Part shown: positions 44,562 to 53,995 of the stretch, one piece after another | Position numbering within the stretch: the first letter of the stretch is position 1 | Layout of the letters: each line of letters begins with the position of its first letter | Source of the DNA: Okapia johnstoni | Lineage: Eukaryota; Chordata; Mammalia; Artiodactyla; Giraffidae | DNA: 64,000 nucleotides | Direction: 5' to 3' | Assembly (NCBI GenBank): GCA_024291935.2 | Contig: CM044309.1 | Coordinates: 101,023,628-101,087,627, forward strand | Notes under the pieces: model-generated | What the model was told of the DNA's origin: nothing | Databases searched by the model: none | Seen by the model: only the letters and a program-made list of their open reading frames with translations | Made by a program: the position numbers and the translations under genes

Positions 44562-45319
44562 CTCCTGCATGAGGACCCTTAAAAAAAAAAATGAAACATT
44601 TGTGGAAGTCTCATAATTAAACATTAAATTTAAGCTGTTCCATTCAAAGCTGCAGAGGAAAGTTCCTAAGTCACGTGATCAGTTGTCCCGTTATTCCTGG
44701 TGGGGACCCTGAGGCATTCCTTTGGAATTCTGTGTTTCCAAAGTTTGAAAAGAATTGAACTCGATATTTATAGTCACCTTTGACACTACCAACTTTAACA
44801 TTCCCCAGCTGTGTATGTGTCTTGCCACCAAAACCTAGTTCCCCTAAAACCGAGTTCCTCTGCTGAGCTAATAATTAACCTCTCCATCCAAAATCGTATT
44901 CCTTTTCTTGTCCCACCTGTTTTCCCCAGGACTGAGAAGTATCAAAGCAAAGAGGGGGTGATTGAAACTGAGCTGGACCCTGGGGGAACCTTCCTGAATA
45001 TAAAAGCCCATTTAGGTCCACCACTTCTTGTTTATAAGAAAAAGATTTTAGTTCCTTAGGCCTTTCGGGGGTTCCAAAGAGCAGGCAGGAGCAGTTGCAA
45101 TTAGGAGAGCGAGGGAATGCAGAAACAAAGGAAAGCAGTCCAGAACCTAGTTCGGTGATAAAACAGATACCTAGTTCCGCAAGGGAGGAACAACTTGACA
45201 CACACCTTTGAGCTGTTCTGCAGGAACGAAGACCCCCCCCCCACCCAGGTGGAGGATGCTGTTACGTGCTGAGCATAAGCACAAAGACCCCAGACTGGTT
45301 TGAATCTGAGGACTGATGA
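44562..45319. other. Unassigned DNA beside the ERV
   Basis: No host gene. It contains repeated 'cctagttcc' / 'ccgagttcc' motifs (44,835, 44,850 and 45,150-45,180), a 'aatataaaag' TATA-like sequence (44,998) and a 10-C run (45,233-45,242). This motif repetition is common in retroviral U3 regions, so part of it may belong to an LTR, but no boundaries could be set. Confidence 0.4.
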
Positions 45320-45925
45320 TTAATGTCACCTAACCTGTCGCGTTGCTCCCCAATGAGGGTCCTCCTGTCCCGTGTTCTTTGAGGCAGTGGAATGAGACAG
45401 AGTTGGGTTCAGAAGCAAAGGGTAAAATGCCTTATTCTTTCATCACAGACTGGAGAGATGCAGGCTTCTTCTGGGAGCACACGCTCTTGCAGACAGGTGT
45501 AGGTCCTGGAGCGCTGGACAGGTTGCTTTACAGGAATCTCGTGGGGGCACGGGTTCTCGCGAGGCAGGCCCAGGTGTGCAGCCCCGGGCTCCAGACGGCA
45601 GTGCCGGGCACGGCGTTTCTGCACACGGCCCGCCGCCCCCATCCTGGATTGAGGGGTGGTGGGCATGGTCTCTGCACACGGCCCACCCAGGGGAGGTGTC
45701 GGGGCAGCCATTTTTCAAGAGGAACTCTGATGTCAAGCAGCAGGTGTGAGGCCTCAGCACGCAGCACCCGGTGAACCAGTGAGAGAGACTAAGCACAAAG
45801 GAAAAGAAAAAGGTTAGACTTTATCACTCCCACTCGAGTCCCTGGAAATTGGTAATGGGCTTTGCTGGTGACAACCCCCGCCCCCTGCCTTTTGTCCTGC
45901 TCCTCATTCTCAGGGGGTGCATTTT
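45320..45925 (-). mobile_element. LTR-like CpG-rich block, probable 3' LTR
   Basis: This lies downstream (in minus-strand sense) of the gag-pro remnant. It is GC- and CpG-rich at 45,500-45,720. Read on the minus strand it has an AATAAGG near 45,435 followed by a T/C-rich end, as in an R-U5 region. A 13-bp motif CTGCACACGGCCC occurs twice, about 57 bp apart. Open frames of 143, 117 and 100 codons overlap on both strands and reflect high GC, not genes. LTR boundaries and a TSD were not found. Confidence 0.45.
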
Positions 45926-46105
45926 CTATCATTCGTGTCCAGCTCTTTGTGACCCCATGGACTACAGCATGCCAGGCTTCTCTGTCCATCGCTATCTCCC
46001 TGAGTTTGCTCAAACTCACGTCCACCCGGTCAGCGATGCCATCCAACCATTTCATCCTCTGTTGCCCCCTTCTCCTCTTGCCCTCAATTTTCCCCAGCCT
46101 TCTGA
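45926..46105 (-). mobile_element. Bov-A/BovB-derived fragment (antisense)
   Basis: 'gtgtccagctctttgtgacc' through 'ccatttcatcctctgttgcc' and 'cttctcctcttgccctcaat' match the antisense BovB 3' segment. It splits the surrounding retroviral DNA. Similar flanks 'agggggtgcattt' and 'tgggggtgtcatt' may be an imperfect TSD. Confidence 0.8.
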
Positions 46106-46760
46106 GTGGGGGTGTCATTGTACCCGCGGGTGGAGGAGCAGACCTCCTCAGCCGCCTTTGGATGTGTTTAGTTGTCCTCAGGCCTGTCTCCCTGAGCGAA
46201 CACCATCTGTCTAACCTTTTGAAGACAAAGGACTCTAGACAATTTAGGATGCTTGGCTCAAATATTAGGGAATAATGGTCACATGTCAAAATTTTCCTAA
46301 AAAAAATGAATGTATCTACGTCTTTTGCCTGGAAGTGAGTGTGCCCTGGTGTCGAGGCCTGAATATCCCTGGCATATTGTTGTTTTGTTGTTTTTTGGAA
46401 GAAGAGCTTCACGTGGGTCTAATACAGAACCAGGTCCTGGTGGACAGTAGAGTGACCAGCAGGGGGTAGGGATTGGGGACCACTGGTCTATATCGGGGGG
46501 TGGGGCAGGCTTCACTGACTGCACGGAGGTCCTGTACCACCTTTCATTCCCCAGTGCATTTCTTTGTGGGGAGAATGGAGAGAGAACAGGCTGACTGGCC
46601 TGATGTAACAAGACCCTGGTCAATTAGGCCCTGTATCACAAGGTAGTGCCCAACAAGGCCTCTCTACAAAGAGGCGCTCGTGTCTTGTGGGCGTGAATGT
46701 GCAGGTGTTTGATGGACTATCATGGGATTGGCTCCTTATTATAAAGCAAATACAAATGTT
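46106..46760. other. Unassigned, probably ERV-related DNA
   Basis: No host gene. It lies between the LTR-like block and the gag-pro remnant, where a complete provirus would carry pol and env, but neither is recognisable. Confidence 0.4.
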
Positions 46761-46772
46761 ACCTCATTATGT

Positions 46773-46997
46773 GGGTCTTCCCAAGTGACGCTAGTAGTAA
46801 ACAACCCACCTGCCAACACAGGAGACTTAAGAGATGGGGCTTCGACCCCTGGGTCAGGAAGATGCCTGGAGGAGGGCCTGGCAACTCACTCCAGTATTCA
46901 TGCCTGGAAAATCCCTAAGAACAGAGGACCCTGGTGGGCTACTGTCCATAGGTCACATAGCTAGACACGACTGAAGTGAGTTGTCATGGATGCACAT
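46773..46997 (+). mobile_element. Bov-tA SINE
   Basis: Full-length, flanked by the perfect 12-bp duplication ACCTCATTATGT (46,761-46,772 and 46,998-47,009). Confidence 0.94.
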
Positions 46998-47009
46998 ACC
47001 TCATTATGT

Positions 47010-47339
47010 AGTATAGCCAAAATGAGCAATATTATAATCAATTATATTTCAATAAAGAGAGACTTCACTGTAGAGAGAAGCCATATAAAACTAATGTATG
47101 TAATATTTAATATTTATTGGATTGAATTTTTATTTTACACTAAACCTATAGACATCAAGAGGCTAGTAAGAGACTATTACAAACTACATCTATATACTTG
47201 ACAACATATGTGAAATGGTAAAGGTAGACCCTATTACAAATCATCCATGTGAAACAGATCATTTGAATAATTACTTCAAATTACAGAAAAAAAAGTTCCA
47301 TGAAGTAACATTTGCAGCTCATCTCACCTACCTGTGAGC
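47010..47339. other. Unassigned AT-rich DNA
   Basis: AT-rich sequence with no gene or recognised repeat, between a Bov-tA SINE and the protease end of the ERV. Confidence 0.5.
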
Positions 47340-48330
47340 CCCGACCTTGGAGTTTACTCTGGGCAGATGGATTTGCTCTGTTCATGGAGGTTTGCCCTCA
47401 GCCATTAATATTATCCTATTGTGCCCTTTGTTTAAGGGGGATGCCAATCTCCAATCTGTACATACAGGAAAGGATGGCATTCTAAAGGTTCTGTGGATGC
47501 CTCTTCTTAGATCTTCCCTGATACCCCCGTAGGTTTACTATCATCATGACCGAGTTTGCTCAGTCTGGTGTTCAAAACCGAGTAGGTGGCTATGGTGTCG
47601 ACTAAGAATTCGACAGGCTTTCTCCATGTCCAATGTCAGCTGGGCCTCCTTGGGGTCAGTAGGCCTGCCTCCAGCCCCATCGTGCTTAATCTATTTGGAC
47701 CATCTGCATTCAAGTGCAGTGGCTGGGATCTGCCATTTACACCCCCCTGTGGGGACAGCGAGGGCATTCTCTTTCCCAGTGTCCCTCTTGTCCACATGGG
47801 GCACACTGACTGGGTCCTAGTTTCCTTGGCTGGGTGTCCCTTGATGGGATCGAGGGCTTACTCACTGGAATCAAGAGTCTCTAGGGGTGGTTAGTCCAGA
47901 TTTTCCTGCTGACCCACTGACCTTGGAGGGAAACAGCCCGTAGGTGGCCTTGCTTCTGGGCTTTTTATCCTCCTTTATGTCTTGGTATTAAACACCTGGT
48001 AGGCAACCTTGACCAGGTGAGAGGTAGGAAGCTTATGCCTAGTGTTGGGGGCACTTCAGGAAATGAAATACGACAGGATTGCCTTCCCTTCCAATGACTC
48101 AGGGTCAGTGGTAGGCATTCCCTGAGGTGCTCCAGGAGTGCCAATGGGTCTTCCACTGGCTTTTGATTGATTTCCTTTATCTTTAACAGTTTCTTTCCTG
48201 CTGCCTAGACTCCCTTTCAGGATCAAATTTTTTATAATCGGTCAGCCTTTGTCCTCTGCCTCTTCATTGTCTCCATGGTCGCAGTTGGGTTTGTTATCTG
48301 GGAACACTCCATTCCCTGGTCTGAAAGTAG
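47340..48330 (-). pseudogene. Endogenous retrovirus gag-pro remnant (class I, gamma-like)
   Basis: Read on the minus strand, from right to left. At 48,118-48,156 'EDPLALLEHLREC' resembles the C-terminal capsid segment (…FLERLKE…) of gammaretroviral Gag. At 47,764-47,805 CAPCGQEGHWEREC is a complete CCHC zinc knuckle (C-x2-C-x4-H-x4-C) of nucleocapsid. At 47,573-47,611 EFLVDTIATYSVL is the core of a retroviral aspartic protease, in which the conserved DTG triad reads DTI. 'HPFLYV' near 47,459-47,476 fits the later protease segment. The order capsid, nucleocapsid, protease is that of a provirus. Stops and frameshifts separate the pieces, and reverse transcriptase, integrase and env are not recognisable, so it cannot make a working virus. 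A single knuckle fits gamma-like class I elements. Confidence 0.8.
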
Positions 48331-49346
48331 CATGAAGTTCTGAATGTATCTTTCCTCAACCGGCTACTATGATTTAAAACAGTATAAACTGAATGTTTAC
48401 TACAGCATTTTCCAGTCCTGGCTTTGTTACATTCCAGGGTGTTTTAATCATCTTGGCAGGTGGTGCAAAAGTGTTAAGAACAAGATGTTAAACAATGTGA
48501 TCAGTTCTGGCTCAGGTCCCAAAACAATGGGTGTGAACAGAGTTCCAGACTACTAAGGAAGCAACTGTGAAGACGTTGTCTGAGACATGGTCTGGTAACC
48601 CTTAGCTGGTCACCTGTCTCCAACCTATAAGCATTGTCGAAGAGACTCAGAGGGGAGTTGGACATAAGAAGTTTGGGGGAAAGTTAAGAAGTTCCAAAGG
48701 GAGAGGGGGAAAGGGTTGACTGTCCTCTCATGCCTAGGGAATGATACTGCTTCAGGTCTGGCACTGATTGCCTGCTTTGGCAGAATGGGGAATATTGATT
48801 ACTGGGCAGGGGACAGTCTAAACACTCAGAATTTGTGCAACAACAAATGCTGGTGGTTTTTGTGGGCATCAAAAGAGAGAAAACTGGTATGGATCATCTG
48901 AGATCTGCCCCAAGGTCCACCTGGAGGGGTCCATCAAGAGGATCCTGGGGAAGCACAGACAGGTGGCAGTTGAGGGAGGAGGTGTAAGCTCTCAGTCTAA
49001 GATGATACCTTTTCCAGCATGTTGGGATTACAAGTTAAGAAGACCTCTACTTCCCAAGAACCCACTGAAGAGCCTAGGAGAGGGAGTCAGCTATACAGGT
49101 CTTCAGAAGACAGGGTCACACCATAGTGTAGCTCTTACCCTCCTCCTCCTCCGCTCCTCTCCGACCCTGAGAAATCCCAGGGCCCAGCTAGAGCTGAGTT
49201 GGGGATGGTGGAGAGGAAAGGGGTAGTGCTGGTAGAGAAAAAGTGAAAGCATCATGCTCATCTTTGTTACTGTCAGTGTCCAGCCTGAATCAGGCCCAGC
49301 TGCATACAGGAAGAACTTTAAACATAGTTGGAAATTGAACAAGTAC
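48331..49346 (-). other. Possible 5' gag or flanking ERV DNA
   Basis: Upstream of the capsid remnant on the minus strand, where matrix and p12 would lie. The minus-strand frames are Ser/Pro-rich in places (about 49,110-49,230, polypyrimidine), which is common in gammaretroviral Gag, but no diagnostic motif is present. No host gene is recognised. Confidence 0.35.
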
Positions 49347-49356
49347 CAGAGAGTGA

Positions 49357-49570
49357 GGACTTCCTGGTGTCTCGGGTGAAGAATACATCTTCCAGGGCAG
49401 GAGACATGAGTTCAATCCCTGGGCCAGGAAGATCCTCTGGAGAAGGAAACGGCAACCTGCTCCAGTATTCTTGCCTGGGAAATCCCATGGACAGAGGAAC
49501 CTGGTGGGCTACAGTCCACGGGACTGCAAAAGAGTTGGACATGATTTAGTGACTAAACAACAACAGCAAT
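49357..49570 (+). mobile_element. Bov-tA SINE
   Basis: Flanked by the perfect 10-bp duplication CAGAGAGTGA (49,347-49,356 and 49,571-49,580). Ends in an 'aacaacaacagc' tail. Confidence 0.93.
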
Positions 49571-49917
49571 CAGAGAGTGAACATTTTATAAATGGACTGA
49601 GGCTGGGGGGCCAGGGTCATGAGAGTAATGTTTCTTACCTAAGCAAATCCAGAAAAACTCTTGAAACTGCCCTAATTTTTTATCTAAGGAGGTAGGAGAA
49701 ACTAGCTTCGATAGGATTAAATTGAAGGACAGTGGGAGACATATATGGTTGCTTTATGCCTATCAGTCTTATTTGTTCAAATGAATAGTTTTACTTAAAA
49801 CATTATTAATCCATTAATAAATTCCTTTTTTACTTCTAGAAAAAGTATTGAAAATCTAGTAAAAATAATTGTATTAAATTCTCAAAATTTGTGAGTTTAA
49901 AACTTTGTAAGTTTTGG

Positions 49918-50030
49918 AAATTCCCTGGTGGTCCAGTGGTTAGGACTCCGCAGTTTCACAGTGGAGGGCCCAGGCTTGATCCCTGGTCGGGGAACTAAGA
50001 TCCCATAAGTGGTGAGTTGCGGCCAAAAAA
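49918..50030 (+). mobile_element. CHR-type tRNA SINE (sense)
   Basis: 'attccctggtggtccagtgg', 'ttaggactccgcagtttcac' and 'tcggggaactaagatcccat', followed by 'gcggccaaaaaaaaaa'. This is the short sense form of the cetartiodactyl CHR SINE with its A-tail. Confidence 0.88.
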
Positions 50031-50139
50031 AAAAATTGATGAATGATTGTATATGTTACTACAGAACATGTAATCAAGGTAATATGAAACATGTTTGGCT
50101 GCCCCAAATATGCCATAATGGCATTGGTTATTATTGTTA

Positions 50140-50840
50140 TTATATAAAAAAATTTTAATTGGAGGATAATTGCTTTACAACGTTGTGTTGATTTCTGCCA
50201 TACAACATCGAGAATCAGTTATAACTATATATATATAAAACTATATATATATGATCTATGTACCCTCCTTCTTGAGCCTCCCTCGCACCCCCATCCTGCC
50301 CCTGTGGGTCATCACAGAGCACCAGGCTGAGCTCCTTGTGCTATACGGCAGCTTTCTACTAGCTATCTGTTTTACACATGGTAGTTTGATCCCTGGGTCC
50401 GGAAGATCCCCTGGAGGAGGGCATGGCAACCCAATCCAGGATTCTTGCCTCGAGAATCCCATGGACTGAGCAGCCTGGCAGGGTACAATCCATAGGGTCA
50501 CACAGAGTCAGACACAACTGAAGCGACTTAACATGCAAGCACGCAGTGTGTATATGTCAGTGGTACTTTCTCAATTCATCCCACCCTCCGCTTACCCCAC
50601 TGTTTCACTACATCTATGCCTCCATTCCTTCCCTGGAAATGTGTTCATCAATATCGTTTTTCTAGATCCCATATGTATGCGTTAGTATCCTGCACTTGTT
50701 TTTCTCTTTCTGACTTACTTCACTCTGTATAACAGGCTCTAGGTTCATCGACCTCACGACAACGGACTCAAATTTGTTCCTTTTGATGGCTGAGGAACAT
50801 TCCGTTGTATATATGTACCACACATTGGTTATGTTTGAAT
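50140..50840 (-). mobile_element. Ruminant L1 3' end, split by Bov-tA
   Basis: 'aattggaggataattgcttt', 'gtgggtcatcacagagcacc' and, after the SINE, 'ctttctgacttacttcactc' and 'aacattccgttgtatatatg' read as the antisense 3' end of ruminant L1. An internal TA repeat lies near 50,225-50,250. Confidence 0.88.
50386..50546 (+). mobile_element. Bov-tA SINE, 5'-truncated, inside L1
   Basis: Starts within the tRNA-derived part ('tttgatccctgggtccggaa') and ends 'gaagcgacttaacatgcaag'. The L1 text 'ttttacacatggtagt' resumes afterwards as 'gtgtatatgtcagtgg'. Confidence 0.88.
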
Positions 50841-52799
50841 TGAATCCACTCCAGTAACAGCCAATTCAAAAGGGACACTCTGACTCTCCTGTCTCCATGA
50901 AAGGAAGACAGATCTCTCTCATGTGAGAAGTGCCCTTCACGCGTCTGGAGGTAGAAGGACAGACACCCTTACCTCCAGAGCCAGGGTGTTTATAAACGAA
51001 CCTTGTGGTTTCTTTAATTGACTACCTCAAGTCCAGGCTCCGGATTCTTCACTAGCTGAGCACTCGGGGCCTAAATTTCTTTGTCTTGGCAGTTCCTCAC
51101 AAGCTTATTCTTTCTCGGTCTAAAAACTATGAAAGCTGCCTGTGATGACTACTTCTTAAGTCCCGTGTCTATGAGATCTACATGTGGATGAATTAAAATG
51201 TGTTACTTTTTCTGCTGTTAATCTGTCATATCAATTTTATGATTAGACCAGCCTCAAGAACTCAAGAGGGGTAGAGAAGGAAATTTCCCCTCCCTGACAC
51301 ATGCTATTGAAAAGTCATTTTTAGGTTATGGATTACATTCTCTTAGGTTAGAACTTTCCAAACCAACAGGTATGTGAGTCTTTTTAAAGCTTCCGCTGGG
51401 TCACTTTAGCCATATCTGAGTCATGTGAGGGTGAAAAAACTTACTTTCTGCTCTAAGAAAAGTGCTCTGACCTTTTGAGGCTTATATAACTCAAAGAGCT
51501 GAAGCCATAAACTTCAAATTGAATGTGAATAGCGTTCTCATTGAACAAAGAAAATGAAGTCAAATTAGAAGAAAAATGGTTCATAATTTTTAGATGGGAG
51601 TATTAAAAATTTAAGCCTGTGTCCAGACATTTAGACAATTCACAATAATTCTCATGATTTTAGAGATACTGAGGTCAGGCTAAAACAAGGCACTATTTGC
51701 ATTAATCTTTAACTTTGCTTCTGTTTTTGGCTCAGGACCTTTCATACTCATGAAATTAAATGCAAGTATATATTGATAAAATGTTTAGATTGGAAAATGA
51801 AGCACTTTAGTTTGAAATTTTACTGAAGTTAAAAGAATTAGTAATAGAGCAATATTATTCGTATTTTATGATGAATTTCTCTTATTTTAACCTGAACTTT
51901 CTCTAAGAAGGTGAAGAGAGCAACCTACTCTTTTAGACATTGATCTGAAAACTAGGGACATTTGGTAAAGTTATTAAGTTTCTGACCAAATGGCTAATAT
52001 TAAATACGTTAAACATAACACAGGAGGCAAATGCTTTTCTTGGTTTTGCCACTGGATTTTATAGACTGTCTAGGACCACTATGAGACTTCTTGTTCCAAC
52101 TACATTTCATCTGCACTGATACTTCTCTCTGTATCAGTTAACATAAAAGGGAAGGTGAACCCCATCCTTCCTAAGGAAGGATCCACTCATTGGTGCAAAG
52201 GAGGTTGACGAACTCTTCCATGTTTCTAGGAAACCATTTACTAAAGCAATCACCCGGTGAACCCAAGCCTGGGACCCAGTTTAAGGGCATTTTACACAGG
52301 GACTTTTATCAATGATGGGTATTGCTACTTCCATTCCCATCACATTCCTCCCCCCAAACTTCCTCTACCTTTAGTATAGTAGGCAGGGAGTGGAGCTGGT
52401 GGAATCTTCTTCTTTTAAAAGGTATTGATGTGGGGAAAGGATAATTCCTGCATTCGATACTAATTCTTCCCTTTTCTGAAATTAGTAAGCCCCAACTTTT
52501 AAAATACATTTATTGCTAACCCATAAGAAACTGTCCACATTCTAAAGTGTCTTTCCAGATACCAGGCTGCAAATGTAATGATCCCTGCTTTTTGTTTTGT
52601 TTTTTTCAAACTTGTTAGCTATTTCCTTCTTAAAATAGTGCTCCTTCATATATATTTTTAGGGTAAAACACCCTAGTAAGAGTCTTGACCCCTTAATATG
52701 TTTCTCTTTTTAAGTACAGGTAAGTGTGGTGCAAGAGTACATGTAGTAAAAATTTTAATCTTATATATTTTTATTTAAAAATATTTTGTATTTGCTCTT
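50841..52799. other. Unassigned DNA, possible LTR fragment at left
   Basis: No gene. About 50,850-51,090 is GC-richer, with 'gtgagaagtgcccttcacgc' and 'ggtttctttaattgactacc', and has the feel of an LTR, but no ends or TSD could be set. The remainder is AT-rich, unique-looking DNA. Confidence 0.45.
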
Positions 52800-52919
52800 C
52801 ATTTTGACATAGTTTCAGATTTCCAGAGGATTTAGAAGTATAGTACAAAGAATTCTTGTATGCCCTCAGTCTCCACATTGTTATACTACACTGCATTTGC
52901 TTTGTTTATGCTGCCCTTG

Positions 52920-52922
<3 letters not shown>

Positions 52923-52963
<41 letters not shown>
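52923..52963. repeat. (TG)n microsatellite
   Basis: About 20 uninterrupted TG units, followed by 'taatgtacatatatgcatgt'. Likely length-variable. Confidence 0.97.
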
Positions 52964-52966
<3 letters not shown>

Positions 52967-53070
52967 GTACATATATGCATGTATATGCATTTTATTAGGC
53001 TTTTCTGAACTGTATTTTGAACTCTACAAAGTTTTTTTTTTTAAATATGAGTGACCTATGATGATCTTTT

Positions 53071-53187
53071 ACTTATTTATTTTTTGCTGCGTGGCAGGTC
53101 GGATCTTAGATCCCCAGTTGGGATGGAAACCTCACCCCTTGCATTAGAAGTGTGGCATCTTAACCACTGAACCACCAGGGAAGTCCT
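53071..53187 (-). mobile_element. CHR-type tRNA SINE (antisense)
   Basis: 'tttattttttgctgcgtggc' and 'ttaaccactgaaccaccagg' with 'gaagtcct' match the reverse of the short CHR form seen at 49,918. Confidence 0.82.
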
Positions 53188-53277
53188 TGCCCCTCTACTC
53201 ATAAATGCTTGCATGTTTCTTAAAGTAAGGACATTCTCTTACACAATTAGCACTGATGTAATACTATTATCTAATCT

Positions 53278-53501
53278 CTAGCTGGTGCTTAGTCGCTCAG
53301 TTGTGTGTGACTCTTTGCCACCCTCTGGGCTGTAGCCCACCAGACTCCTCTGTCCATGGGGTTTTCCAGGCAAGAATACTGGAGTGGGTTGCCATTTCCT
53401 TCTCCAGGAGATCTTCTCAACCCAGGGATCAAACTCGCATCTCCTGTATCCCCTGCATTGGCAGGCGGATTCTTTACTACTGAGCTGGCTGGGAAGCCCC
53501 C
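53278..53501 (-). mobile_element. Bov-tA SINE (antisense)
   Basis: Flanked by the perfect 12-bp duplication ATTATCTAATCT (53,266-53,277 and 53,502-53,513), which is L1 sequence. Confidence 0.94.
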
Positions 53502-53645
53502 ATTATCTAATCTACCTTTTTCAAATTGCTGGTTTTCCCAATAGCTTTCTTTATAACAAGTGAAAACCTCAGATGATGCATTGTATTCAACTTCAAGTCT
53601 CTTTAGTTTCCTTCAAACTGGAACAGTCTCCAGTCTGTCTTCATC

Positions 53646-53913
53646 GTGCTGCTGCTGCTGCTACATCGCTTCAGTCGTGTTCGACTCTGTGCGACCCCAT
53701 AGACGGCAGCCCACCAGGCTTCTCCGTCCCTGGGATTCTCCAGGCAAGAATACTGGAGTGGGCTGCTATTTCCTTCTCCAAGGCATGCACCCATGCTAAG
53801 TCGCTTCAGTCGTATCCGACTCTGCGATCCTATGGACAGCAGCCCACCAGCCTCCTCTGTCCACAGGATTCTCTAGGCAAGAATACTAAAGTGGGTTGCC
53901 ATTTCATTCTCCA
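53646..53913 (-). mobile_element. Bov-A2 SINE (antisense dimer)
   Basis: A CTG run (the reverse of the CAG tail) followed by two Bov-A units, flanked by the 9-bp duplication GTCTTCATC (53,637-53,645 and 53,914-53,922). Confidence 0.94.
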
Positions 53914-53995
53914 GTCTTCATCATGACCTTGACATTATTGAAGAGTACAAATTGTTTATTTTGTAGACTGTCTCTCAATTTGGATTTGCTTATGT

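Larger units (their letters stand above)
52800..53995 (-). mobile_element. Old L1 3' end (antisense) hit by three SINEs
   Basis: Pieces in order match the antisense 3' region of old L1: 'gacatagtttcagatttcca', 'gtatagtacaaagaattctt', 'aggacattctcttacacaat', 'actattatctaatctc', 'agatgatgcattgtattcaa' and 'accttgacattattgaagag'. They are separated by a TG repeat, a CHR SINE, a Bov-tA and a Bov-A2. Confidence 0.75.

Noticed and set aside
45343..45796. Overlapping 143-, 117- and 100-codon frames in the GC-rich block
   Set aside because: Three long frames on both strands of the same GC-rich DNA indicate low stop frequency, not coding.
45789..46412. 207-codon minus-strand open frame across the LTR-like block
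   Set aside because: Its middle part is a Bov-A/BovB fragment and the rest is unassigned ERV flank. It has no recognised domain and no conserved frame.
50850..51090. Block near 50.9-51.1 kb as the 5' LTR of the 45-49 kb retrovirus
   Set aside because: No shared sequence with the 45.3-45.9 kb block was noticed by eye, and an L1 and a CHR SINE lie between. Kept only as an open possibility.
52860..53054. 64-codon frame with a poly(Val-Cys) tract
   Set aside because: It is a direct translation of the TG microsatellite.
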